Made by a program: the position numbers and the translations under genes | Notes under the pieces: model-generated | The model's database searches: none | Seen by the model: only the letters and a program-made list of their open reading frames with translations | Told to the model about the DNA's origin: nothing | Shown here: in pieces, positions 26,417 to 34,849 of the stretch | How the letters are laid out: each line of letters opens with the position of its first letter | Position numbering within the stretch: the stretch's first letter is position 1 | NCBI RefSeq assembly: GCF_016429155.1 | Contig: NZ_JAELUC010000020.1 | Location: 1 to 54,413, forward strand | Reading direction: 5' to 3' | Origin: Pedobacter sp. ASV12 | GTDB lineage: Bacteria > Bacteroidota > Bacteroidia > Sphingobacteriales > Sphingobacteriaceae | Length of the DNA stretch: 54,413 nucleotides

Positions 26417-27271
26417 ATGAAACTTACCCTTGGCTTTTCGCCCTGCCCTAACGATACTTTTATCTTTGATGCGCTGATCCATGGCAAAATAGATACCGAA
26501 GGCCTCGAATTTGAGGTAACTTTTGACGATGTGGAAACGCTGAACCAAAAGGCCATGCAGGGCCAGCTCGACATTACCAAGCTCAGTTTCCATGCTTTTG
26601 CCTATGTGGCCAACAGCTATGCGCTTTTAGATGCAGGCAGTGCGCTCGGTTTCGGCGTAGGCCCTCTACTCATCTGCAAAAAAGAATACCAAGAGCAGAT
26701 CCTCTCCAATCTCCAATCTCCAATCTCCAATCTCAGAGTTGGCATCCCCGGCCAATATACCACGGCCAATTTTTTGTTGGGGGTAGCCTTTCCGCAATTA
26801 ACCAACAAACAGGAAATGGTATTTTCGGGCATTGAAGATGCCTTGCTGAACGAGGCCATAGATTTAGGCCTTATCATCCACGAAAACCGCTTTACCTATC
26901 AGGAAAAAGGCTTGCATAAGGTGGTTGATTTGGGCAGCTATTGGGAGCAGTTAACGGGTTGCGCCATTCCGCTTGGAGGCATTGTGGTTAACCGCAGGTT
27001 GCCAGTAGAAGTACAGCAGCAAATCAACCGGCTGGTGCGTCAATCTGTAGAATTTGCATTCGCCCACCCCAAATCGGGCATCGAGTTTATCCGTAAGCAT
27101 GCACAGGAAATGGAAGAAGCCGTTATGTACAAGCATATCGAACTGTATGTAAACGACTATTCTGTTGATTTGGGCATCGCTGGGCGCAAAGCGATAGACA
27201 CCTTGTTTGACATGGCTACCGAACGCGAAGTGATTCCACCGATCGGCCAGCCTCTTTACGTCAATCCTTAA
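26417..27271 (+). CDS. mqnD: 1,4-dihydroxy-6-naphthoate synthase
   Basis: MqnD converts cyclic dehypoxanthine futalosine to 1,4-dihydroxy-6-naphthoate in menaquinone synthesis. The fold is that of periplasmic-binding-like proteins, but the enzyme is cytoplasmic. The start LTLGFSPCPNDTFIFDALIHG, the ITKLSFHAF segment, GFGVGPLLI and GQYTTANFL are characteristic. The length of 284 residues is slightly above the norm. The extra residues fall at about 96-107, where the DNA holds 4.6 copies of a seven-base repeat, described separately. The reading frame is intact. It is probably co-transcribed with mqnB. Confidence 0.95.
   Translation: MKLTLGFSPCPNDTFIFDALIHGKIDTEGLEFEVTFDDVETLNQKAMQGQLDITKLSFHAFAYVANSYALLDAGSALGFGVGPLLICKKEYQEQILSNLQSPISNLRVGIPGQYTTANFLLGVAFPQLTNKQEMVFSGIEDALLNEAIDLGLIIHENRFTYQEKGLHKVVDLGSYWEQLTGCAIPLGGIVVNRRLPVEVQQQINRLVRQSVEFAFAHPKSGIEFIRKHAQEMEEAVMYKHIELYVNDYSVDLGIAGRKAIDTLFDMATEREVIPPIGQPLYVNP
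26703..26734 (+). repeat. Heptanucleotide tandem repeat inside mqnD
   Basis: TCTCCAA is repeated four times in full plus four more bases, with no mismatch. It encodes part of residues 96-107 of MqnD in a variable linker. Because seven is not a multiple of three, gain or loss of one unit breaks the reading frame, whereas three units keep it. Confidence 0.95.
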
Positions 27272-27292
27272 AAATCGGCCTATCCCTTTTAA

Positions 27293-27676
27293 CTATTGGT
27301 TACAAGGCCCTTCCGGGATCTGCTTGCTGATTTTGAGCAGTTTGGTAACCACCATCGTCGAATCATAGTCGCCGGTAACCGTTGTGGTATCAGACTTGAT
27401 AAAGTGACATTCTGCCTCGATATAAACCGGTGTATAAGGTTTTTCGAAGCCCAGGTTGCTATAGGCCAGTTCTAGCGTTTTGGCACTATCAATTACCCAA
27501 TATTCGCGTCCTTCCTCGCAATCGGTAAAAGACCTGATTTCTGGCCCAAAGCTATAAAGCCCCTTGGCAACAACGGCTGTTTTTTGGCCAGAATCACTTG
27601 ATTTATTGCGGTTGCAGGCCGCCAATACAAACAAGGAAGCAAATAGAGCGAGCAGGAGACTTTTATAGGTGTTCAT
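27293..27676 (-). CDS. Lipoprotein with an NlpE C-terminal-like domain (tentative)
   Basis: A 127-residue lipoprotein with signal peptide ending FVLAAC (lipid site Cys21). The mature part has GLYSFGPEIRSFTDCEEG, REYWVIDSA and PVYIEAECHF. This pattern recalls the OB-fold domain at the C-terminus of NlpE-like proteins (G.Y.yg......F.dC..G..y.v). It likely sits in the periplasm or outer membrane. It lies 4 bases after the permease gene on the same strand and is probably in the same operon. The family assignment is by pattern only, and an uncharacterised lipoprotein is the safe reading. Confidence 0.65.
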   Translation of the reverse strand: MNTYKSLLLALFASLFVLAACNRNKSSDSGQKTAVVAKGLYSFGPEIRSFTDCEEGREYWVIDSAKTLELAYSNLGFEKPYTPVYIEAECHFIKSDTTTVTGDYDSTMVVTKLLKISKQIPEGPCNQ

Positions 27677-27680
27677 GTTT

Positions 27681-28913
27681 TTAAAGGTCTTGATTTAAAT
27701 GGTCTATTTTCTTTACGCTTAAATTTGATGCCAAAGCTGATGCAATAAAAGAAAAAAAGCTAACCGTTACGAAAACCAGCACAAAATCTTTCCACTTGAA
27801 AGCGATTGGGTAAGCATTGCTGATCAATAAATTTGATTCGCCCATTTTTACCCAGCCGTAATGCTGCTGCAACAAGCAGAACAAGAATCCGATTAACAGG
27901 CCAAAGATACAACCTGTTAAGGTGATCATCATACCTTCTGCCAAAAAAATTCGCTTAATTAGCTTTTTTCCGGCCCCAAGGCTGTTCAGCACGGCAATAT
28001 CTTTAAGTTTATCGATCACCAGCATGGTTAACGAACCAATAATGTTGAAAATGGCAATGATTAGAATAAAGGTCAGTATGATGTACACCATCCACTTTTC
28101 TGAACCCAAAACATTATACAGCGCTTGGTTCTGCTGTACCCTGTTCTTTACTAAGTAAGAAATTCCCAGTTTATCCTCAATTTGTTGCTTAAATTTCTCA
28201 ACATCCACCCCGTCATTCAAATTGATTTCGATGGCACTCACTTTTTTTTCTTCGCCAAGCAACTGCCTTGCGAAAGACAAGGGCACGATAACCAAGTTAT
28301 CAAAATCCTGTTGGATTTCAAATACACCCGAAGGCGGGATATTCAGCACGGTAAAATCGTCCATCGGATTGATAGAACTTGCCCGAACATCTTTTTTGGG
28401 CGAATAAATCTGCAGTTGTTCAAAAGGATCGCTCGAATTAATGCCCAAATAAGCCTGCAGGGCCGAACCAACCACCGCATTTGGCCCGTTTCTGTTTTCG
28501 AGCACAAAATGGCCCTCCAGCATCACGGTATCTAAGCTTTTATTTTTCAGGAAATCGTTGCTTACCCCCTTAATCAAGGCCGGCGACTGCTTTTCGTTGT
28601 ACCTAACCAGCGCATTTTCTGAAAGTACTTCGGTGTACGAGAAAATCGACTTATCGTTGCGCAATGTCTGCAAATCAGCTGTATTCGGGTCAAATGTCTT
28701 CCCTTTTGCCGGTTCGATCAGAATTTGAGGCGTAATGGTATTGAACATGTTGAGCACCACTTCCTCAAATCCGTTAAATACCGACAAAATAATAACCAAG
28801 GCCGTGCTGCCTACAAAAACACCAACCGCCGAAATGGCCGAAATGATATTGATGGCATTGGTTGATTTTTTTGCAAAAAGATACCTGCGGGCGATATAAA
28901 ATGCGGTGTTCAC
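27681..28913 (-). CDS. ABC transporter permease of the LolC/LolE (FtsX/MacB) type
   Basis: A 410-residue inner membrane permease with one N-terminal helix, a large periplasmic domain (about 60-250) and three C-terminal helices, the FtsX/LolE layout. Motifs at the start (FYIARRYLFAKKSTNAINII) and in the first helix (VGVFVGSTALVIILSVFNGFEEVV) match lipoprotein-releasing permeases. VLNSLGAGKKLIKRIFLAEG is the coupling helix region. It would help extract lipoproteins from the inner membrane. No ATPase partner (LolD) is adjacent. The best start is the GTG at 28913, since the upstream extension runs through a terminator hairpin. Confidence 0.88.
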   Translation of the reverse strand: MNTAFYIARRYLFAKKSTNAINIISAISAVGVFVGSTALVIILSVFNGFEEVVLNMFNTITPQILIEPAKGKTFDPNTADLQTLRNDKSIFSYTEVLSENALVRYNEKQSPALIKGVSNDFLKNKSLDTVMLEGHFVLENRNGPNAVVGSALQAYLGINSSDPFEQLQIYSPKKDVRASSINPMDDFTVLNIPPSGVFEIQQDFDNLVIVPLSFARQLLGEEKKVSAIEINLNDGVDVEKFKQQIEDKLGISYLVKNRVQQNQALYNVLGSEKWMVYIILTFILIIAIFNIIGSLTMLVIDKLKDIAVLNSLGAGKKLIKRIFLAEGMMITLTGCIFGLLIGFLFCLLQQHYGWVKMGESNLLISNAYPIAFKWKDFVLVFVTVSFFSFIASALASNLSVKKIDHLNQDL

Positions 28914-28954
28914 TTGACAAATATACGGAAAAGGTTCAAGGTGGGAGGAAGAGG

Positions 28955-28993
28955 TTAAAAGGCCGAGAGAACCCAAGCCTATCTGCTCTCGGC
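28955..28993 (-). terminator. Intrinsic terminator after the MBL-fold hydrolase
   Basis: GCCGAGAG (28986-28993 on the minus strand) pairs with CTCTCGGC (28962-28969) across a 16-base loop, followed on the minus strand by CTTTTAACC. It lies between the hydrolase stop and the permease start, marking the end of the upstream operon. Confidence 0.65.
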
Positions 28994-29002
28994 GCTTACA
29001 TC

Positions 29003-29641
29003 CTACCTTAAGAAAGGATTGTTCAGCTTTTCAAAACCTATGGTAGTAGAAGGGCCGTGGCCCGGAAACACCTCGCAATCGTTGGGCAATACAAACAGTT
29101 GTTGCTTAATGCTGTTGATCAGTTGCTGGTGGTTTCCACCCGGAAGATCGGTACGACCTATGCTTTGATGGAACAGCACGTCGCCTCCAATCAGGAAATT
29201 CTCTTCCCTGGCATAAAAGCAGAGATGCGCAGGCGAGTGTCCCGGGGCAAAAATCAGCTCCAGCTGGCTGTTGCCAAAATAAACGGTACCACTTTCAGGC
29301 AAAAAGGTCTCCGGCTCTGGCGAAAGTTCGTAACGCATGCCCATTTGTGGCGCATAACCAGGTACGGCTTGTAAAATGTACAGTTCGCCTTGGTGAAACT
29401 GCGGTTTCAACCCCCAATGGTCAAATACAAACTTATTGCCCAGCACATGGTCAATATGGCAATGTGTATTGAGCAAAAGCACCACCTTTAAATCGTTTTC
29501 GTTGATAAACGAGGCCAACTGGTTCTGCTCTCTCCCATCGTACATGCCCGGATCTATAATTACGCATTCCTTGCTTTCATCAAACAAAACATAAGTATTT
29601 TCCTGGTAAGGATTGAAAGTAAATTTTTGTAAACTGATCAT
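29003..29641 (-). CDS. Metallo-beta-lactamase-fold hydrolase (glyoxalase II-like)
   Basis: A 212-residue cytoplasmic hydrolase. The metal-binding motif THCHIDH is at residues 59-65, followed by APGHSPAHLCF with the third His, GGDVLFHQSIGR with the bridging Asp, and FPGHGPST with the last His. This is a full dinuclear zinc site of the hydroxyacylglutathione hydrolase type, but without the C-terminal glutathione-binding domain. The substrate is probably a thioester. It starts 1 base after the alpha/beta hydrolase stop, so the two genes are co-transcribed. Confidence 0.92.
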   Translation of the reverse strand: MISLQKFTFNPYQENTYVLFDESKECVIIDPGMYDGREQNQLASFINENDLKVVLLLNTHCHIDHVLGNKFVFDHWGLKPQFHQGELYILQAVPGYAPQMGMRYELSPEPETFLPESGTVYFGNSQLELIFAPGHSPAHLCFYAREENFLIGGDVLFHQSIGRTDLPGGNHQQLINSIKQQLFVLPNDCEVFPGHGPSTTIGFEKLNNPFLR

Positions 29642-29642
29642 C

Positions 29643-30932
29643 TTAGTGTTTTAAAATCCAATTAGCGATATCTTCTATGACGTATAAAGGCACATTTGCC
29701 GGAGTTTCGTACTCGGCAGGCGTACTGAGCGCGCCCTCTCCCTCGGTATACAAATGGTTAAGCTTGGGATAGCTTTTAATGGTTACATTTTTGTTTTTGC
29801 CCAGTTCGGCTCTCCAAATAGCCAGGTCTTTTAAGGTAACCTGATAATCTCTTTCGCCCTGCAACACTAAAATGGGCAATCGAAGTGCTTTTGCCACTTT
29901 AACCTGGTTATATTGGTTAAGGTTGGTAAAGTAACTGGCCTCAATGCCCATTATCAGTTTATGCTGGTCTTTAACCGTATCGGCGTGCGTAATTTCATCG
30001 GCCAAATGGAGCTGTTTTTGTAGCTGCTCCTGATCTTTGATGAGGTAGGCAAACTGGTCTTTAATGGTAGGGCCAAAAGGACGTGCCGGAGCAGACATCA
30101 TGATGATGCCGGCCAGCCCCTGCTGTTCTGCTGCAATTTTTGGGGCAAGCATAGCGCCCAAGCTATGGCCCAGTACCACTATTTTTTTGGCGTTGAGCCC
30201 AGGCAGCTGCTGCGCCAATCTAACGGCGGCTTGTACATCGTCTGTTACTTCTTCCTTAATGGTTAATGCTACACCGTCGGGGGCCGATTTAGGGCCATAT
30301 ACCCGGGTACGTTTATCATACCTGATGGTGGCAATGCCTTTGGCGGCCAAACCCAGAGCCAAATCCCTGAAGGCTTTGGTATTGCCAACGGTTGCATCCC
30401 TATCGCCAGGTCCAGAACCGTGCACCAGGATAACCACCGGAAAATCATTGCCGGTTTTGGGTTTCGTTAAAATACCCGGCAACTTAAAATTGCCACTTGT
30501 AATGGTTATTTTTTCCTCGACATACAGGCTGGCGTCTGCATAGGCAGGATCTTTATACAGCGAGACTTTAGGCTTGGGCACCAATGTAAAGCCCAACATT
30601 TTATGAGCCGCGTTAAAAATGAACTGTACCACCATATTTTGGGGTTCATTGAGCACCGGCATTTTTACCAACTGGTATTGTCCTGACTTTGTTTCTTCCG
30701 CATCGCCGGTACGCAAATCGCCAAATTGCGCGGTTAAAGCGGTATGGGTTTGTTGCATCAGCTTGACCGTAATCTTGTCCGCTATGCTGGCATCGAAATA
30801 GTTGCTTAGCACTTCGAATTTTTTGGCCTTAAAATCGGCCAAGAACTGATTGGCAAGATTGATGTTTTCACTTTGTGCAAAAACCTGCGTAGCCAAACAA
30901 AAACTGAAGAACAATAACGTAATTTTTTTCAT
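29643..30932 (-). CDS. Secreted alpha/beta hydrolase with N-terminal DUF3887 domain
   Basis: A 429-residue exported hydrolase: signal peptide (MKKITLLFFSFCLATQVFA), a DUF3887 domain (about 22-118) and an alpha/beta hydrolase domain. The oxyanion segment ILVHGSGPGDRD is at 168-179, the nucleophile Ser257 is in GHSLGA, an Asp lies in LQGERDYQVTLKD, and the catalytic His is in LNHLYTEG. The same architecture is common in Bacteroidota and Firmicutes. It is probably a serine esterase or peptidase of unknown substrate. It heads a two-gene unit with the metallo-hydrolase. Confidence 0.9.
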   Translation of the reverse strand: MKKITLLFFSFCLATQVFAQSENINLANQFLADFKAKKFEVLSNYFDASIADKITVKLMQQTHTALTAQFGDLRTGDAEETKSGQYQLVKMPVLNEPQNMVVQFIFNAAHKMLGFTLVPKPKVSLYKDPAYADASLYVEEKITITSGNFKLPGILTKPKTGNDFPVVILVHGSGPGDRDATVGNTKAFRDLALGLAAKGIATIRYDKRTRVYGPKSAPDGVALTIKEEVTDDVQAAVRLAQQLPGLNAKKIVVLGHSLGAMLAPKIAAEQQGLAGIIMMSAPARPFGPTIKDQFAYLIKDQEQLQKQLHLADEITHADTVKDQHKLIMGIEASYFTNLNQYNQVKVAKALRLPILVLQGERDYQVTLKDLAIWRAELGKNKNVTIKSYPKLNHLYTEGEGALSTPAEYETPANVPLYVIEDIANWILKH

Positions 30933-30968
30933 GATAATCTGTTTAATGGCATTTAAAACATCGGACTA

Positions 30969-31559
30969 TTAATTTTTCCATTTAAACGTTTCGATGAGCC
31001 GGTCTATGTCTTTCTTGATGAATTTAACCACTGGCTGGATAGAATCATATTGCGGGCGTTCGTTAAAATAGAGCGCTCCCCTAAAATAGTGCTTGGCGCT
31101 GTCGGTTAAAAAAAACTGTACCGAAGATGCCGTATTGCCTTCTATGGCGTAATAAATGCCATATACTTTTCGCTCGGGATAATTAATGAGCTTTTGGTCG
31201 ATGGCGTTGGCCCTTACCGTATGTTTCATGGCTAGGAAACGGGCGGCCTCGGTCATTTTATCGTATGCTTCCCTAGAAAAAACACCATGATAGGTTAAGT
31301 GCAACACCCCATTAAATTGCGGAAAATTGAGGTTGTTCCAACAAGGCTGGGCATTGCGGTCGTTATCTTTGGCCATAACGGCATACACCGGATATTCGAA
31401 AGTAAAGGGACAATCGGAATTGAAGGTTTGATAGGCCTTTTTCGGAAAATCGATTCGAAAATACCCTCGTGGCTTAGGTGTACTTGGCTGTTGCTGGGTA
31501 CAGGCCAAAAGGCTTGCGGCCATAAACAACAGCAAAAAAATGTTTCGGTTGGTCATCAT
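30969..31559 (-). CDS. gldD: Gliding motility lipoprotein GldD
   Basis: GldD is an envelope lipoprotein needed for gliding and for type IX secretion in Flavobacterium. The signal peptide ends in SLLAC (Cys20), followed by the hallmark PKPRGYFRIDFPKKAY, then CPFTFEYPVYA and CWNNLNFPQFNGVLHLTY, and a C-terminal ALYFNERPQYDSIQPV. Length (196 residues) is normal. Its start overlaps the aroE stop (ATGA overlap; the ATG at 31556 is an alternative), so both are on one transcript. Its usual partner gldE is not visible here. GldD occurs in many non-gliding Bacteroidota too, so it does not by itself prove motility. Confidence 0.93.
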   Translation of the reverse strand: MMTNRNIFLLLFMAASLLACTQQQPSTPKPRGYFRIDFPKKAYQTFNSDCPFTFEYPVYAVMAKDNDRNAQPCWNNLNFPQFNGVLHLTYHGVFSREAYDKMTEAARFLAMKHTVRANAIDQKLINYPERKVYGIYYAIEGNTASSVQFFLTDSAKHYFRGALYFNERPQYDSIQPVVKFIKKDIDRLIETFKWKN

Positions 31560-32299
31560 GTATTCCAAATATACCAAGAACGTTCGGCTTGCAGGTAGAG
31601 CATTTCCATTCCGTTCTTGATTTTTCCGCCCTGCGTCTTCACTTTGCTCAGGAATTCGGTTTCTTCCGGGTTATAAACCAGGTCGTAGGCCAAATGCTGA
31701 GGCCCTAAAAACTGGTAGGGAATAGGCGGAAAGCTATCGTAGTTTGGCGACATGCCCAAAGGCGTGGTGTTGACGAGCAACTGATGCTCGTTTAGCAATT
31801 TTTCGTCTACCTGACTGTACAGAATAGCATCGGGAGCAGGGTTGCGGACTACCGTGAGGTACGGGATCTGCAATTGTTCTAAGGTATACTTAACGGCTTT
31901 AGCCGCGCCTCCATCGCCGAAAATCAAGGCTTTTTGGTGACGTTCGTCAAGCAATGGCTTTAGCGATTCGGCAAAACCATAGGCATCGGTGTTATAGCCT
32001 TTAATCGATGGCAAGTTGTCTTTTCTTTCGATCTTGATGCAGTTTACCGCCCCTATTGCCGCCGCCGCTTCGTCAATTTCGTTTAAAAAAGGCAGTATTT
32101 CTACTTTGTGGGGTATGGTTACATTGATGCCGCAAAGCTCGGCATATGCCGAAATCAGGTCTCCAAACTCACTGGCCTGCCTGATTGGAAAAAGCTCATA
32201 GCGACAATTGGCTATTCCTTCCTTTGCGAATTTCTCGGTGAAGTATTTCTTCGAAAAAGAATGCGAAAGCGGGAAACCGATTAATCCGAAAAGTCTCAT
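31556..32299 (-). CDS. aroE: Shikimate dehydrogenase
   Basis: AroE reduces 3-dehydroshikimate to shikimate with NADPH in aromatic amino-acid synthesis. The shikimate-binding start FGLIGFPLSHSFSKKYF, the catalytic Lys65 in NVTIPHK, an Asp near 102 in NTDAYGF, and the nucleotide-binding IFGDGGAAKAVKYTL are all present. At 247 residues it is slightly short, but this is usual for Bacteroidota AroE. The stop overlaps the start of gldD by 4 bases. Location in the cell is cytoplasmic. Confidence 0.96.
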   Translation of the reverse strand: MRLFGLIGFPLSHSFSKKYFTEKFAKEGIANCRYELFPIRQASEFGDLISAYAELCGINVTIPHKVEILPFLNEIDEAAAAIGAVNCIKIERKDNLPSIKGYNTDAYGFAESLKPLLDERHQKALIFGDGGAAKAVKYTLEQLQIPYLTVVRNPAPDAILYSQVDEKLLNEHQLLVNTTPLGMSPNYDSFPPIPYQFLGPQHLAYDLVYNPEETEFLSKVKTQGGKIKNGMEMLYLQAERSWYIWNT

Positions 32300-32373
32300 A
32301 GGCGAATAAGGTCATGGCGAGGAAGCAGGAAGAAGACATTTCTATGAGGCTTCATGCTCCGCTCGTCGACGAT

Positions 32374-33138
32374 TTATTTTTTGTTCAAGAAATAATCAAA
32401 AGTATCGCCTCTTAGACCCAAACGGATGGTTTCTAACGGAATGACTTCTGCCGGTGCGATATTGCCCAAGTTAACGTTGGTTCCGATCAGCTTGATGAAC
32501 CAAACCTGTTGCTCTTTTTGCGGGGCTTCCCAGATAATGGTTTCTTCCGGAATTTGGGTCAGGATTTCGTCTACCAAACCCTCACGCACTTCGCCGGTAC
32601 CGCGGTAGATACCTACGTTGCCGCCTTCGCGGGCTTCGGCAATTACTTTCCACGAACCCGCTTCGATTTCGGCCTTCATCAGTTTGATCCATTTGTAGGG
32701 TGCGAAAATCTTGGTGGCATCTTTAGAGCCTACTTCAGAAATTACAGTAACCTGCTTAGACAATTTATGGATGAATTCGCATTTTTCTTCGTGCTCAATA
32801 TCCATCGATCCGTCTGATATTTCGGCATATTCCATGCCGAACTCTTCCAAAACCCTGCAATAATCGTCGAATTGGTTGCGGATGGCAAATGCCTCGAATA
32901 AGGTTCCTCCAAAATAGACTGGAATACCCGCACTGCGATATATGGCTAATTTTTCTTTGAGGTTAGGCGTTACAAAAGAAGTGGCCCATCCCAACTTAAC
33001 AATATCGGTATGTACGCCAGCAACTTCTATAAAATCTTCTACTTGCCTTAGGCTTAGGCCCTTGTCCATCACCATGGTTAAGCCCTTTTGGCGGGGTTTA
33101 ACCGAGCGCTCAGGAATGTCGTTTAATTTGTAGTTCAT
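32374..33138 (-). CDS. Phosphosulfolactate synthase homologue (ComA family)
   Basis: A 254-residue TIM-barrel protein of the (2R)-phospho-3-sulfolactate synthase family, which joins sulfite to phosphoenolpyruvate. The segments KGLTMVMDKGLSL, VDIVKLGWATSFV-like (here TDIVKLGWATS), PVYFGGTLFEAF, EISDGSMDI, VISEVGSKD and EAPQKEQQVWFIKLIG are characteristic. In methanogens this is the first step of coenzyme M synthesis. Homologues are common in Bacteroidota, which make no coenzyme M, so the product may instead feed cysteate or sulfonolipid synthesis. The neighbours (aroE, a TPR protein) give no direct clue. Confidence 0.9.
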   Translation of the reverse strand: MNYKLNDIPERSVKPRQKGLTMVMDKGLSLRQVEDFIEVAGVHTDIVKLGWATSFVTPNLKEKLAIYRSAGIPVYFGGTLFEAFAIRNQFDDYCRVLEEFGMEYAEISDGSMDIEHEEKCEFIHKLSKQVTVISEVGSKDATKIFAPYKWIKLMKAEIEAGSWKVIAEAREGGNVGIYRGTGEVREGLVDEILTQIPEETIIWEAPQKEQQVWFIKLIGTNVNLGNIAPAEVIPLETIRLGLRGDTFDYFLNKK

Positions 33139-33201
33139 ATAGGATGCAAAGGTTAAAAAACTCTGCTATTTTTTAAAATAAACATCTAATTAATGACATT
33201 T

Positions 33202-34605
33202 CTATTTGATGTACTTATTAATTACGTCGATAATCAAGCCATTGTCCTGTAACTGGGGCAGGTATTCGAACAAGATGTAGTGTTTTTCGGGATCGGTAAC
33301 CAGGGCTGTTTCCAAATAGGCAATGGCATCTTTGCTCTGGCCCAAGGCAAACAGGTAGGCTACCATGCGGTAATACAGTTCGGCCGCATCGGGGTTGTTT
33401 TTGATGGCTTCGGCCATGGTTTCAGAGGCTTCTACCAATTTGCCCTGTTCATAAAGCACCGTCGAGAAATCGAGCCAGGCCTCTACATCAACCGGATTAT
33501 ATTCCAATACCTTGTAGTAAGCCTCTATCGATTGGTCTATCTGGCCCAATTTATAGTGAGCATCGGCAATGGCAAACCAAAAATCAGGATTTTCTTCGTC
33601 CAGCTCCAGCGCTTTTTTATAAAAATGCAGCGATTCGAAGAAACGTTCCTCAAAATTAAGGGTTACGCCAATGCCAAACCAGGCATCAGCCATTTTTGAA
33701 TCCATTTTAACCGATTTTTTGTAGTAGGCACGTGCCTCGCCCATCTGCTCCAGTTTCTCATAGCACTCGCCAATAGCGCAATAGGTATCGGCATTGGGTG
33801 GTTCGTACTCGAAAGTCTGCTTATAAACCGCAATGGCGTCTTCGTATTTTTCGAGCTGCACCAGTGCATTGCCTTTGTTGTAATAGGCCGAAGCAAAGTT
33901 TTCTTTGATCAGGATGGCATAATCGTAGGCATCGATGGCTTTTTCGAAAAGATCCAATTTATGGTACGAATTGGCCAGGTTATACCAGGCCGCATACGAA
34001 TAGGGATCGTTGTCTATATATTCCTGGTAAAAATGGATGCTTTCTTCCTGTTTATCCAAAATATCGTAGCAAAAGGCCAGTTCGTACAAACCGTCTTTGT
34101 TTTCCATATTTTGTTCCAAGCTGCGCTTGATGTAAACGATGGCATTTTCATAATCGTGCATGTTTTGGTACACGTAAGCCATCTGCAGTAAAATCTCGTC
34201 GGTGGTTTCGGCCAGTCCCAGTGCTTTTTCAAAGTTTTCTAAAGCTTCCGAGTGGCGGTCTAGGTTTTGGTAGATGTTGCCTCTGAGCACATAGATATCT
34301 GCTTCGGAAGGCTCGAGCATTTCTGCCTTTTCAAGCGAAGCAAATGCCTTCTCTACCTGATTGGTAAACAATAAGAGCTGGGCCTGTTTAATCAAAAAAA
34401 CCGCAGCGTAGGGGTGTTGGCTCAGGGCATACTCTATCACCTGCAAAGCCTTAACTGGATCGTTCTTCTCTATATAATTGTCAATTATATATTCAAATGC
34501 CTGCGCATCGAAAAAATACTGATCCTCATTGCGGATCATTTCTTCATAACGTTCTACAGAATGTTGCGCATCTTCATTAAAATCAAATTCAAATTCTTCT
34601 TCCAT
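33202..34605 (-). CDS. Tetratricopeptide repeat protein
   Basis: A 467-residue soluble protein made almost entirely of TPR helix-turn-helix repeats, about ten to twelve in tandem from residue 35 to 450. Each has the W/L-G-Y-A-F-A-P type spacing (for example AWYNLANSYHKLDLFEKAIDAY and ADAWFGIGVTLNFEERFFES). The N-terminus is highly acidic (MEEEFEFDFNEDA). No signal peptide is present, so it is cytoplasmic and likely a protein-protein scaffold. The partner is unknown. It is probably the first gene of the minus-strand run that continues to the ComA homologue. Confidence 0.92.
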   Translation of the reverse strand: MEEEFEFDFNEDAQHSVERYEEMIRNEDQYFFDAQAFEYIIDNYIEKNDPVKALQVIEYALSQHPYAAVFLIKQAQLLLFTNQVEKAFASLEKAEMLEPSEADIYVLRGNIYQNLDRHSEALENFEKALGLAETTDEILLQMAYVYQNMHDYENAIVYIKRSLEQNMENKDGLYELAFCYDILDKQEESIHFYQEYIDNDPYSYAAWYNLANSYHKLDLFEKAIDAYDYAILIKENFASAYYNKGNALVQLEKYEDAIAVYKQTFEYEPPNADTYCAIGECYEKLEQMGEARAYYKKSVKMDSKMADAWFGIGVTLNFEERFFESLHFYKKALELDEENPDFWFAIADAHYKLGQIDQSIEAYYKVLEYNPVDVEAWLDFSTVLYEQGKLVEASETMAEAIKNNPDAAELYYRMVAYLFALGQSKDAIAYLETALVTDPEKHYILFEYLPQLQDNGLIIDVINKYIK

Positions 34606-34675
34606 GTATCCTGAATATTTAAAGAACAGCCCAATTGTTTAATTAATCATAAGTTTACGCTATTTATAAGAGGCG

Positions 34676-34683
34676 CAAAAATA
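34676..34683 (-). promoter_or_regulatory. -7 promoter element of the TPR gene
   Basis: On the minus strand the sequence is TATTTTTG, an exact match to the Bacteroidota -7 consensus TAnnTTTG, about 70 bases before the TPR start. No clear -33 TTTG is found at the expected distance, so confidence is moderate. Confidence 0.45.
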
Positions 34684-34849
34684 TAATTATCAACATACAC
34701 ACACCCCTTTCCATAATTGATTAATAATAAAAGATTTAGCCGATAAGGGGCTGTGAGCGACCGGCAATAGGTAGGTCAGGTGGCTGCCGTTCTTTTAAAT
34801 AGACTACAAATTTACATATATTTAGTTTGATAACCGTAAAATTTAAGTC

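Noticed and set aside
26703..26734. CRISPR-like array
   Set aside because: A seven-base tandem repeat without spacers inside a coding sequence is not a CRISPR array.
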